Below the pieces are notes generated by a model. That model saw nothing but the letters and a program-made list of their open reading frames with translations. It had not been told where the DNA came from and did no database searches. Source: JAPLST01 sp964397565 (GTDB lineage: Bacteria > Auribacterota > UBA3054 > JAPLST01). Taken from it: a stretch of 18,508 nt of DNA. A program made the position numbers and the translations under genes. The stretch lies in assembly GCA_964397565.1 (NCBI GenBank), contig CAYNJC010000059.1, forward strand, positions 1-18,508, written 5' to 3'. Below are positions 7,467 through 14,400 of this stretch, in pieces (positions within the stretch are counted from its first letter, which is position 1; each line of letters opens with the position of its first letter).

Positions 7467-7494
7467 AGAAAAACGGTTTGCGGCAAACCGTTTT
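7467..7494 (-). terminator. Strong terminator between the two OmcB-like genes
   Basis: AAAACGGTTTG (7470-7480) and CAAACCGTTTT (7484-7494) form a perfect 11-bp stem with a CGG loop. On the minus strand the stem ends in a run of five T, then CTCC. It lies 40 bases beyond the stop of the upstream gene (7534) and just before the promoter of the downstream one, so it insulates the two paralogues. Because of the flanking A and T tracts it could also act on the plus strand. Confidence 0.8.
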
Positions 7495-7503
7495 GTACAA
7501 AAT

Positions 7504-7526
7504 GAATGCGCGGCGCATTCGTTTTT
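7504..7526 (+). terminator. Second hairpin with T-run, plus orientation
   Basis: GAATGCGC (7504-7511) and GCGCATTC (7513-7520) form a near-perfect palindrome, best folded as a 7-bp stem with a CGG loop. GTTTTT follows on the plus strand (7521-7526). There is no plus-strand gene just upstream, so it may block antisense transcription or simply add to the minus-strand terminator beside it. Confidence 0.45.
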
Positions 7527-7533
7527 CTCCGCG

Positions 7534-9060
7534 TCAATACACCTGGGTGCTCTCCTCCTCTGTCACGGGATTGGTGAGCAAGGCCGAGCTCAAATGCACT
7601 TTGATGCGCGCGTCGCCGGTACTGACGGCCTTGGCCTTGATCGTGTAGGTGATCACCTGCTGCGGGCCCAGTGCGGCATACGGCGCAAAGGTGACCGACT
7701 GGCCGGCGACACTGCCGCGCGCCACGCCACTGGCGGCGATGGGCATCACTTCGGCGGACAGCGTCGCGGCGATCACAATGTTGTGGTCGGCCTCCGTGCC
7801 CTGGTTCTTGACGCTGATCGTGTAGGTTTCCTCTTCATTGATGGTCAGCGGGTCTTCGACGTCGACGACCTCGATCAGCAAGGCAGCCTGTCCTTTCCAG
7901 AGCGTTTCGGCGGCGGCACTGCGGCGCAAGCCTTCGCGCGTCGCGGCCTCGACAGTGTTGCGATGCGTGCCGGCGGTCGAGGAGGTGAGCGTGATGATGA
8001 ACGACTGGCGCGCGCGCGGCGCGAGCGTGGGAATCGTCCAATTCACGAGTTCGCCGTCGCGGGTCGCGCCGGGCGCATTCACGAAGCGGGTTGCGGCCGG
8101 AAAGTGATCGGCGACCAGCACATCGCGCAAGGTGGTGTCGCCCGTGTTTTCGACGACAATCGTATAGCGCGCAGGCTTGTTGAAGAACTGCATGCGTGGG
8201 CCGGTCTTGGTAATCGCCAGACCCTGGCGCAGAATATCGGTGCAGGCGGTGGCGTCGGCGACGCCGGCATTACTGGTCTCGACTTGGGCGCGATTGCAGG
8301 GCCGGCCGGCGGCAATGGCCTGGAGCGGCACGGCGATGCTCTTTTCCTCGCCGGGCCCGAGGTCGCCGATCTGGAACGTCAGTTCAGGTGTGCCGTCGGC
8401 GTGGCGCAATTCTGCCGGCAGCGTGTCGCGCACCACGACGGTGCGGGCGATGCCGTCGCCGGTGTTGCGCACGAGGATGGTATACGTCACGGTGCTGCCG
8501 AGCAGGGCGGTGGCCGGGCCGGTTTTCTGAATGCTGATGCGCGGCTGGGTGATGCGGGTCGTGGCGCACACATAGGCCTCGGCGGCGATATTGGCGCAGA
8601 GCGTCACCGGTTGGACCGTCTTGGCTAGATACTTGACCAGGATGCGTTTCTGTTCGCCGCGCGCGAACGAGGCCAGGCGCCATTCGAGAAATGTGCCGTG
8701 CAGCACGGCCACCGGACTGCTGCCGACGACTTCGAGCCCGTCGGGGATCGGCTGGTCAACAATGACATTGCGCACCGTGTCGAGCGCGGTCACGTTCATC
8801 TCGCAGACAAACGGCTCGTTGACTTGAATGGCATCGGGACAGCGGATGGCCACCGTGGCAAAACCATTGGCGGTTGCCCCCACGCCGACACTCGACGGCA
8901 TGCCGGTGTGCGGCACGGCCGGCGCCGTGTTTTTCACCGGCGCGCTGGCACCGGGCAAGTCGGCATCGGCCGCGAAGGCGTGTGCGCACAGCACGCCCAC
9001 CAACAGCAAGGCCCGCATGCCGCACGCGGTTCGCCCATACAAGAGTGTGTGCAATGTCAT
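7534..9060 (-). CDS. DUF11-repeat OmcB-like secreted envelope protein
   Basis: A 508-residue exported protein with an ordinary signal peptide: hydrophobic core MRALLLVGVLCAHAFA (15-30), likely cleaved before ADADLP. DUF11-type domains follow at about 70-170, 175-275, 280-380 and 388-508. Signatures are ISIQKTGPATALLGSTVTYT (175-194), LAITKTGPRMQFFNKPARYT (281-300) and ETYTISVKNQGT (411-422). The C-terminal KAVSTGDARIKVHLSS then NPVTEEESTQVY closely follows the remembered chlamydial OmcB ending (KAVSAGDAR...PVSDTENTHIY). Six cysteines lie in the mature part (74, 86, 155, 165, 255, 273), spaced as three close pairs that could form disulfides, far fewer than in OmcB. ATG 9060 is chosen because GAGAGGG lies just upstream; the ATG at 9018 has no such site. 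It is a tandem paralogue of the lipoprotein downstream. A cell-envelope structural role is inferred. Confidence 0.87.
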   Translation of the reverse strand: MTLHTLLYGRTACGMRALLLVGVLCAHAFAADADLPGASAPVKNTAPAVPHTGMPSSVGVGATANGFATVAIRCPDAIQVNEPFVCEMNVTALDTVRNVIVDQPIPDGLEVVGSSPVAVLHGTFLEWRLASFARGEQKRILVKYLAKTVQPVTLCANIAAEAYVCATTRITQPRISIQKTGPATALLGSTVTYTILVRNTGDGIARTVVVRDTLPAELRHADGTPELTFQIGDLGPGEEKSIAVPLQAIAAGRPCNRAQVETSNAGVADATACTDILRQGLAITKTGPRMQFFNKPARYTIVVENTGDTTLRDVLVADHFPAATRFVNAPGATRDGELVNWTIPTLAPRARQSFIITLTSSTAGTHRNTVEAATREGLRRSAAAETLWKGQAALLIEVVDVEDPLTINEEETYTISVKNQGTEADHNIVIAATLSAEVMPIAASGVARGSVAGQSVTFAPYAALGPQQVITYTIKAKAVSTGDARIKVHLSSALLTNPVTEEESTQVY

Positions 9061-9093
9061 GGTCCCTCTCACCTGTTTATCCAATAACAAACG

Positions 9094-9156
9094 GCAGTTG
9101 CACAAACCGCGATGGCAACTGCGCTAACCGTACGGGTGCCGGCGCCACAGCGCCGG
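9094..9156 (-). promoter_or_regulatory. Structured 5' leader of the OmcB-like gene
   Basis: Between the predicted start point (about 9170) and the ATG at 9060 lie two hairpins. CCGGCGC (9139-9145) / GCGCCGG (9150-9156) has a four-base loop. GCAGTTGC (9094-9101) / GCAACTGC (9115-9122) is an 8-bp stem with a 13-base loop. No known riboswitch pattern was recognised. Confidence 0.45.
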
Positions 9157-9176
9157 AACGCATATTGGTTGCGTAA

Positions 9177-9205
9177 AGTATAGCAAGATTGCGCGGAAAA
9201 TGCAA
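9177..9205 (-). promoter_or_regulatory. Promoter of the OmcB-like gene
   Basis: On the minus strand TTGCAT (9205-9200) and TATACT (9182-9177) are separated by 17 bases, and the -10 is preceded by TGC, making it an extended -10. The predicted start is near 9170, leaving a leader of about 110 bases that contains two hairpins. Confidence 0.65.
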
Positions 9206-9209
9206 TGGT

Positions 9210-9286
9210 CGATTGGGCTGGCAATGAGCGATGCGCAGATCGAGCCGGTCGGCGTCGGCGTGCGGCACTATGATGAGTTCTTGCAT
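9210..9286 (-). pseudogene. Possible N-terminal gene remnant (RNA-ligase-like start)
   Basis: On the minus strand an ATG at 9286 opens MQELIIVPHADADRLDLRIA, which recalls the first residues of DRB0094-type RNA ligases and related proteins (a hydrophobic strand, then PHPNADRLDLA). After about 25 codons the resemblance stops, and the frame runs into the promoter and leader of the OmcB-like gene. It may be the stump of a lost gene or a chance match; family assignment is from memory and weak. Confidence 0.18.
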
Positions 9287-9288
9287 GC

Positions 9289-9317
9289 TTGTAACCTAAG
9301 GGATGTTTTGGTATGAT
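9289..9317 (+). promoter_or_regulatory. Promoter of the lipoprotein hydrolase gene
   Basis: TTGTAA (9289-9294) and TATGAT (9312-9317) are separated by 17 bases and match the sigma-70 consensus at 4/6 and 5/6 positions. The expected start is near 9324, about 16 bases before the ATG at 9340. It diverges from the OmcB-like gene's promoter. Confidence 0.5.
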
Positions 9318-9339
9318 GGTCGCAATATAGCGGCCGCCA

Positions 9340-11289
9340 ATGCAACCTGACCTGATTACCTTTGCGACAGCAACGCGACCCACGCCGCCAGTGCGTAGGT
9401 CAGCCACCGCACGCCCGTGGGTGCTGCGGTGTGCCTGCCTGGTGTTGCCGGTCGGGTTAATGATACTGACCGGTTGCGCGAGCGTGGGTGTGCGCCGCGT
9501 TGACTTTGACCAGCGCATCCCGGAACCGGAGCGGCTGGCGCTGAGTGTCACCGAGCCGGGCGCGCGCGCCCAGGATGTGCTGCGCAGCCGCGGCTTGGCG
9601 TCGCAGTGGGGCAGCGATCCCGCGGCCGTGTTGCGTGCGTTGGACGACATCTACTACGCAACCACCAATCGGCCGGTGCTGTATGCGCTGGCGGAACTTT
9701 CCTATCTGCGTGCCAAAGACAACTTGGCGAAGCCCGCGCGCGCCGCGCCGCTGCTCCTGGCCTGTGTCGTCTACAGTTATGCCTATGTGGTGGGTGTGGC
9801 GGCCGCGCCCGCCGGCACGCCGCCGGACGCCGCGGCGCAAAACGCCCTGGCCTTCTACAACTACACCTTGGGGCGCTACCTGGTGCTGGCCGAGCGCGCC
9901 CAGTTGCGGTATGCGCAAGGCCTGCGTCTGCGGATGACGCACGGCTATGTGGCGCTTAACCAGCGCGCCTACCAACTGATCTGGCAACCGGGTGAGTTGG
10001 ATGAATACAAAGTTGCCTACGAGTACGAAGCGACTGGCATGGATGTGTATCAAGTGAAGTGCGGGATTGGCGTGCCGATGATTGCCATTCGCCGGCCACC
10101 CACCAACCAAGTTGCCACGGCAGAAGAGCGCTATCTGCCGCAGGCTGAGTTGACCTATGCCGCCACGGTCATTTTACGCAGCGCGGCGACCGCCACCGTT
10201 GACGCGCGCGGACGGCGCGTCTGGCAGGCGACGCTCGAAATCTGCGATCCGGTGCAGACGGAGGTGGTGCCGGTTGGCGCGCGGCCACTGCCACTGGCGG
10301 CGGATTTGACGACGCCGCTGGCATACATGATCGGGCAGGCGCCCTCGCCGAGCGGTTTTGCCGGCATGCTGAATCCGGCTTCGTACCAGACGCACCAAGG
10401 GTTGTTCATGCTGCAACCGTACCAGCCTGACAAAATCCCGGTGGTCTTTGTGCATGGCTTGATGTCCTCGCCGCAAGCCTGGCTCCAGATGCTGAATTAT
10501 TTGATGGGCGATCCCGCGCTGCGCCGGCGTTATCAATTCTGGTTTTTCAAGTATCCGACCGGCAACCCGGTGTTGTACTCGGCGTCCATCTTGCGTGAAG
10601 CGCTCAAGGGCGCGCGGCACCTCTACGATCCGGCCGGCACCAACGCGGCCTTCAATCAGATGGTGGTGGTCAGTCACAGCATGGGCGGCTTGCTGGCCAA
10701 AACGCTGGTGGAAACGAGCAGCAACGCATTGTGGCGCGAGGTCACGGACGTTTCTCCCGATCAGCTGCAGCTGGCGCCGGACGAGCGCGCCCTGGTGGAT
10801 AACGTCTTCTTTTTTGATGCGCAGCCCTACATTGCGCGCGTCATTTTCATGGCCACGCCGCATCGTGGTTCGAGCATGGCCACGCGGGCGATTGCCCGCC
10901 TGGGCGCGATGATGACCACGCTGCCGCGCGCGCTGGTGGCGCCCGGCATGCAGCTTGTCGAGCGCGTCGCGGCGCATGCCGCAACCACCCCGCGCAGTGA
11001 TGCGGCCCAGCGCATTGACCACAAGATGACCGGTATTGATAGTCTGTCGCCGGACAATCCCGCGCTGGGTGTGTTGTGTGACCTGCCGTTCACCGTGCCG
11101 TTTCACTCGGTCATTGGCAACGAGAAACAGGCGGGCGTGCCGGGCGGCACGGACGGCATCGTGCCCTACACCAGTTCCCACCTCGAGGGCGCGCAATCAG
11201 AGCTGATTGTGAAATCCGGACACAGTGTCGAGGAGAATCTGAATGCCATTCGCGAAGTGCGCCGCATCCTGCTGCAACATTTGGAGTAA
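9340..11289 (+). CDS. Lipoprotein with C-terminal alpha/beta hydrolase domain
   Basis: A 649-residue membrane-anchored protein. After a basic N-terminal stretch there is a hydrophobic helix (about 31-43) and a clear lipobox LTGC with Cys46. Residues about 55-350 match no family I recognise: a helical, Ala/Tyr-rich half (95-215), then a beta-rich part. From about 365 there is an alpha/beta hydrolase fold: VVFVHGLMSSP (368-378) with the oxyanion HG, the nucleophile elbow SHSMGG (Ser447), FMATPHRGSS (503-512) as in lipase/PGAP1-type hydrolases, Asp605 in GGTDGIVPY and His628 in KSGHS as the likely triad. It is probably a cell-surface or periplasmic esterase/lipase; substrate unknown. The first ATG gives an unusually long 30-residue n-region; GTG 9421 would give a more typical signal but neither has a strong Shine-Dalgarno site. 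It stands alone, divergent from the OmcB-like genes. Confidence 0.83.
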   Translation: MQPDLITFATATRPTPPVRRSATARPWVLRCACLVLPVGLMILTGCASVGVRRVDFDQRIPEPERLALSVTEPGARAQDVLRSRGLASQWGSDPAAVLRALDDIYYATTNRPVLYALAELSYLRAKDNLAKPARAAPLLLACVVYSYAYVVGVAAAPAGTPPDAAAQNALAFYNYTLGRYLVLAERAQLRYAQGLRLRMTHGYVALNQRAYQLIWQPGELDEYKVAYEYEATGMDVYQVKCGIGVPMIAIRRPPTNQVATAEERYLPQAELTYAATVILRSAATATVDARGRRVWQATLEICDPVQTEVVPVGARPLPLAADLTTPLAYMIGQAPSPSGFAGMLNPASYQTHQGLFMLQPYQPDKIPVVFVHGLMSSPQAWLQMLNYLMGDPALRRRYQFWFFKYPTGNPVLYSASILREALKGARHLYDPAGTNAAFNQMVVVSHSMGGLLAKTLVETSSNALWREVTDVSPDQLQLAPDERALVDNVFFFDAQPYIARVIFMATPHRGSSMATRAIARLGAMMTTLPRALVAPGMQLVERVAAHAATTPRSDAAQRIDHKMTGIDSLSPDNPALGVLCDLPFTVPFHSVIGNEKQAGVPGGTDGIVPYTSSHLEGAQSELIVKSGHSVEENLNAIREVRRILLQHLE

Positions 11290-11325
11290 TTTCTTTCGCG
11301 GCGAAATACATTGCGGCATACAATC

Positions 11326-11334
11326 TGCTATACT
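11326..11334 (+). promoter_or_regulatory. Extended -10 promoter of the large secreted protein
   Basis: TGCTATACT (11326-11334) is an extended -10 element identical to those before the two OmcB-like genes. No clear -35 is visible. Between it and the start codon lie two GCATGC copies (11345-11350, 11356-11361) around TGATG, a possible operator. A small TTTCG-CGG-CGAAA hairpin (11294-11306), just after the hydrolase stop, precedes it. Confidence 0.45.
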
Positions 11335-11387
11335 TAATAGAATTGCATGCTGATGGCATGCGTTGACCTGCTATGGAGACAAGGCCA

Positions 11388-13991
11388 GTGAAAAACCACG
11401 CACGTGGACGTAGTAGTATTGTTCTCATATTGATGGGCGCCACGTGTGTGTTGGCTGACCGTGCCGAGGTGGTCGGCTGGGGGGATAATTATTATGGGCA
11501 GGCCTATGGGTCGCCGGGCATGGAGAACGCGGAGTACATTGCCCTAGCCGCGGGCGGCAACCACACGTTGGCGATCACGACCAACGGCACGCTGATCGGT
11601 TGGGGCCAGAACGACTATGGCCAGACGGACTGCCCGATGGGGACTAATTTCACAAGCGTGGCTGCGGGCAGTTCTTTTAGCTTGGCGTTGTCGAACAAGC
11701 ACGTGATCGGCTGGGGCAACAATGACCAACGACAGTTGGATGCGCCAAGCAATCAACAATTTGTGGCGATTGCGGCCGGCGGCGAACATGCGCTGGGATT
11801 GACCGAGGAGGGGTGCGTCATTGCCTGGGGCAGCAATAGCAGCGGCCAAACCAATGTGCCGCCAGACGAGCAGTTCAGCGTGGTTTCGGCTGGTCAGAGC
11901 CACACGGTCGGCATTCGCACCGACGGATCGCTGCTGGCGTGGGGCGGCAACCCCGATGGACAGACCAATTGCCCGCCGGGCAACAACTATGTTGCCGTCG
12001 CGGCCGGCGGCTATCATACGATCGCGCTGCGCAGCGACGGTACCTTGGTGGCCTGGGGTGATAATACGGCGGATCAGACCAACTGTCCACCCGGCAACGA
12101 TTATGTCGGCATCGCGGCGGGCTATTATCACAGCCTAGCCTTGCGCGCGGACAGCTCAGTCGTGTGCTGGGGCTACAATTACGCTGGACAGACGAATGCG
12201 CCGGAAGGCTATCTGTTTACGGACATTGCGGCGGGCTTTTCCCACAGTGTCGCGCTGAAAGTACCCGGCTTGACCTGCCGCTTCAGCGCCGACCGGGTGA
12301 GTGGCTTGTACACCTTGCCGGTGCAGTTCAGCGGGCAGACCAGCAGCACGAATGTGCCCAACATCTATTTTGCATGGGACTTTCAGAATGATGGAGTGAA
12401 CGAAGCACAGGGCTTCGGCATCAGCGCGCCGAGCTATTTGTACACGACCGGTGTGTATTCGGTGCTGCTGTTTACCAGCAATCTTGTGGGCGAGAGCGCG
12501 CTCTCTTTCCGCACCAATTTCATCACCGTGAATGCGCGCGGCGTCACCGCCGACTTTACCGCCAATGTGCTGACGGGCGTGGCGCCGTTGAGTGTGCAGT
12601 TCAGCGACAAGTCGCAGTTCACGCCGCAATACTGGCGCTGGGACTTCGACGATGATGGCACCGATGACAGCAGCGAGCGCAACCCGCTCTATACCTTTAC
12701 CAGCGCCGGTCTTTACCGCGTGCGCCTGACCGTCAGCAACCATTTTGGCGCCGGCAGCGGCGCCTCGTATGATGTACTGACGCGCACGAACTTCATCAAG
12801 GTCTATCCTCATCTGATTGCCGCGTTCAGCGTGGACAAGTCCCGCGTGTACACCAACGAACCCGTGCAGTTCGCCGATCTGTCGGCCAACGGGCCGGACG
12901 CCTGGTACTGGGATTTCGACAACAACGGCACAGTTGAAAGCACGCAGCAGAATCCGACCTGCGCCTACACCACGGCCGGCTATAAGTCCGTGCGCTTGCT
13001 GGTCAGCAACGCATACTCTGCCGCGACCCTGGTCAAGACGCGCATGATCGCCGTGATCACCGGCGGGCTGACCAACCACGCCTGGACCAACGGCACCAGC
13101 ACACCACCCTATGACGCCTGGGCGACGGCGGCGACGAATATCCAAGACGCCATCGAGCTGAGCGTGCCCGGCGGAGTCGTCTTGATCTCGAATGGCGTGT
13201 ACACCTCGAACGGTTACGAAGGGGATGGCACGAATGTGTTTGTGGTCACAAATGCCATCGCGCTGGTGGGCTGTGGCAACAATGTGGTCATAGATGGGCA
13301 GGCGACGTTGCGCGGCGGGTATCTGGCCGGTGGCCGCGTCGAACAAATAACGTTGTACAACGGCGTGGCCGCCGGCAGCAACGAATGCGGACGCGGCGGC
13401 GGGCTGTATTGCACGGCCGGCGCGCAGGTGGATCGCTGCCGGGTGCTGAACAACCGCGCACGGCAGGGCGGCGGCATCTTTGCAGACGAGGGCGCGACGC
13501 TGTATTCGACGCTGATCATTTCCAACAATGCGGCGCTGGGCGGCGGACTGGCGTTGGTCTCGAATGCGACCAGTTACAACTGCACGATTGTGGACAACGC
13601 CGCCGACAGCACGGCGGGCGGCGCGGACAGCCTGGATGGCTTCTTGTGGAATGCGATCGTCTGGAACAACACGGCGCCGAGCGGCGCAAACTACCGCGTC
13701 GCCGGCACAAATGCCTTCAGCTACAGTTGCACATCACCACAGCCCGGCGGCATCAGCAATATGATGGTCAACCCTGCGTTTCTGCCCGGCTATGAGCTGC
13801 CGCAAGTGTCACCGTGCGTCGACAAGGGCTACACGTTTGCGTGGGCATCGACCGCGCGTGACCTGGCCAACGTGCCGCGCCTGCGCGGCAGCGCAATTGA
13901 CTTGGGCGCGTTTGAAGCGCTGCCCGAGCCGGCGGCGCTGGCGCTGCTGTTGGTGCTGTGCGGTTTGAGGTCTAGATGTTGTAGGTGTTAG
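11388..13991 (+). CDS. Secreted RCC1-PKD-beta-helix protein with PEP-CTERM-like tail
   Basis: An 867-residue modular exported protein. Residues 1-23 are a signal peptide (basic KNHARGR, core SIVLILMGATCVLA). Residues about 29-292 hold seven RCC1-like units of 37-41 residues, each with a GWG/AWG-type turn (W at 31, 72, 109, 147, 185, 223, 261) and AAGxxHSLAL, enough for a closed seven-bladed propeller. Residues about 295-555 hold three PKD-type domains (AWDFQNDG, WRWDFDDDG, WYWDFDNNG). Residues 565-842 form a right-handed beta-helix with the PPYDAWATAATNIQDAI entry motif seen in PVC bacteria, plus GGGLYC and GGGIFADEG turns. The tail PEPAALALLLVLCG then RSRCCRC resembles a PEP-CTERM sorting signal. 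The start is GTG 11388, with GGAG nine bases upstream; ATG 11373 is in frame but lacks a ribosome site. It is probably a cell-surface adhesin-like or carbohydrate-interacting protein; no catalytic site is evident. Confidence 0.85.
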   Translation: MKNHARGRSSIVLILMGATCVLADRAEVVGWGDNYYGQAYGSPGMENAEYIALAAGGNHTLAITTNGTLIGWGQNDYGQTDCPMGTNFTSVAAGSSFSLALSNKHVIGWGNNDQRQLDAPSNQQFVAIAAGGEHALGLTEEGCVIAWGSNSSGQTNVPPDEQFSVVSAGQSHTVGIRTDGSLLAWGGNPDGQTNCPPGNNYVAVAAGGYHTIALRSDGTLVAWGDNTADQTNCPPGNDYVGIAAGYYHSLALRADSSVVCWGYNYAGQTNAPEGYLFTDIAAGFSHSVALKVPGLTCRFSADRVSGLYTLPVQFSGQTSSTNVPNIYFAWDFQNDGVNEAQGFGISAPSYLYTTGVYSVLLFTSNLVGESALSFRTNFITVNARGVTADFTANVLTGVAPLSVQFSDKSQFTPQYWRWDFDDDGTDDSSERNPLYTFTSAGLYRVRLTVSNHFGAGSGASYDVLTRTNFIKVYPHLIAAFSVDKSRVYTNEPVQFADLSANGPDAWYWDFDNNGTVESTQQNPTCAYTTAGYKSVRLLVSNAYSAATLVKTRMIAVITGGLTNHAWTNGTSTPPYDAWATAATNIQDAIELSVPGGVVLISNGVYTSNGYEGDGTNVFVVTNAIALVGCGNNVVIDGQATLRGGYLAGGRVEQITLYNGVAAGSNECGRGGGLYCTAGAQVDRCRVLNNRARQGGGIFADEGATLYSTLIISNNAALGGGLALVSNATSYNCTIVDNAADSTAGGADSLDGFLWNAIVWNNTAPSGANYRVAGTNAFSYSCTSPQPGGISNMMVNPAFLPGYELPQVSPCVDKGYTFAWASTARDLANVPRLRGSAIDLGAFEALPEPAALALLLVLCGLRSRCCRC

Positions 13992-14188
13992 GCTGCTACC
14001 GAACCCTGACCCCTGATGAATATCCAATATCGAACACTCAATGTCCAAATTAAATATTGAACTATCAGCGGTTCAGCATTCAGGTTGTAGCCGAACAGCG
14101 AACACTGCCGCAAGTAAGCCACGCGCGCCGCGCGGGGCATGCAGCGATTTATTCTAGAGATGATGCAGATTGGCAGCAATTACTTTCT

Positions 14189-14220
14189 CACAAAGGCACG
14201 AAGCCACGAAGAAGCGAAAG
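14189..14220 (+). repeat. Degenerate short tandem 'AAGGCACG' block
   Basis: Three imperfect 8-9 base units (AAGGCACG, AAGCCACG, AAGAAGCG) follow TTTCTCAC. From memory, 'TTTCTCACAAAGGCACGAAG' type blocks are common between genes in many environmental bacteria. It is probably a mobile or structural repeat remnant, not coding. Confidence 0.45.
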
Positions 14221-14279
14221 CGCGGCACCATAATTGTTTTTGCTGCAAAAGAAAATATCGACAACCATTGTCATGCAGT

Positions 14280-14400
14280 CGCGGAACAGCGTTCCGCGTG
14301 CAGCGCAGCAATGGAGGCGGAGCCGGCATCCATTCCGCTGCGGGCGGGACTGTTATTGCAGCACAGCGGCGGCCACGCGGAACGCCGTTCCGCGGCTACG
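14280..14400 (+). repeat. Copy 2 of the dispersed repeat, bounded by two palindromes
   Basis: Two perfect 19-base hairpins, CGCGGAAC-AGC-GTTCCGCG (14280-14298) and CGCGGAAC-GCC-GTTCCGCG (14376-14394), share both arms and differ only in the loop. Between them are an inner inverted repeat AATGGA (14310-14315) / TCCATT (14329-14334), the 9-mer GGCGGGACT (14343-14351) and, at the end, GCGGCTAC (14392-14399). The inner half aligns with 3451-3517. The arrangement resembles a REP/BIME- or MITE-like unit; no target-site duplication was identified. Confidence 0.65.

Noticed and set aside
6453..7505. Plus-strand frame of 350 residues opposite the lipoprotein gene
   Set aside because: It is a shadow of the DUF11 lipoprotein and crosses its promoter and terminator region.
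7417..8628. Plus-strand frame of 403 residues opposite the OmcB-like gene
   Set aside because: It is antisense to a clear DUF11 protein, with Gly/Arg-rich composition and no motif.
9069..9650. Minus-strand frame of 193 residues across the divergent promoter region
   Set aside because: It overlaps the start of the hydrolase gene and both divergent promoters and shows no family resemblance.
10174..11196. Minus-strand frame of 340 residues opposite the hydrolase
   Set aside because: It is antisense to a gene with an intact catalytic triad and has Arg/His-rich composition with no family resemblance.
11294..11306. Hairpin TTTCG-CGG-CGAAA as a terminator of the hydrolase gene
   Set aside because: The stem is only 5 bp and no T-run follows, so it was not called a terminator; kept only as part of the CGG-loop pattern.
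11460..12260. Regular 114-base periodicity suggestive of a DNA repeat array
   Set aside because: It is explained by the seven RCC1-like protein repeats; unit identity at DNA level is low and there are no spacers as in CRISPR.
12156..13346. Minus-strand frame of 396 residues opposite the RCC1-PKD protein
   Set aside because: It is a shadow frame of a repetitive gene; its periodicity mirrors the RCC1/PKD coding strand.
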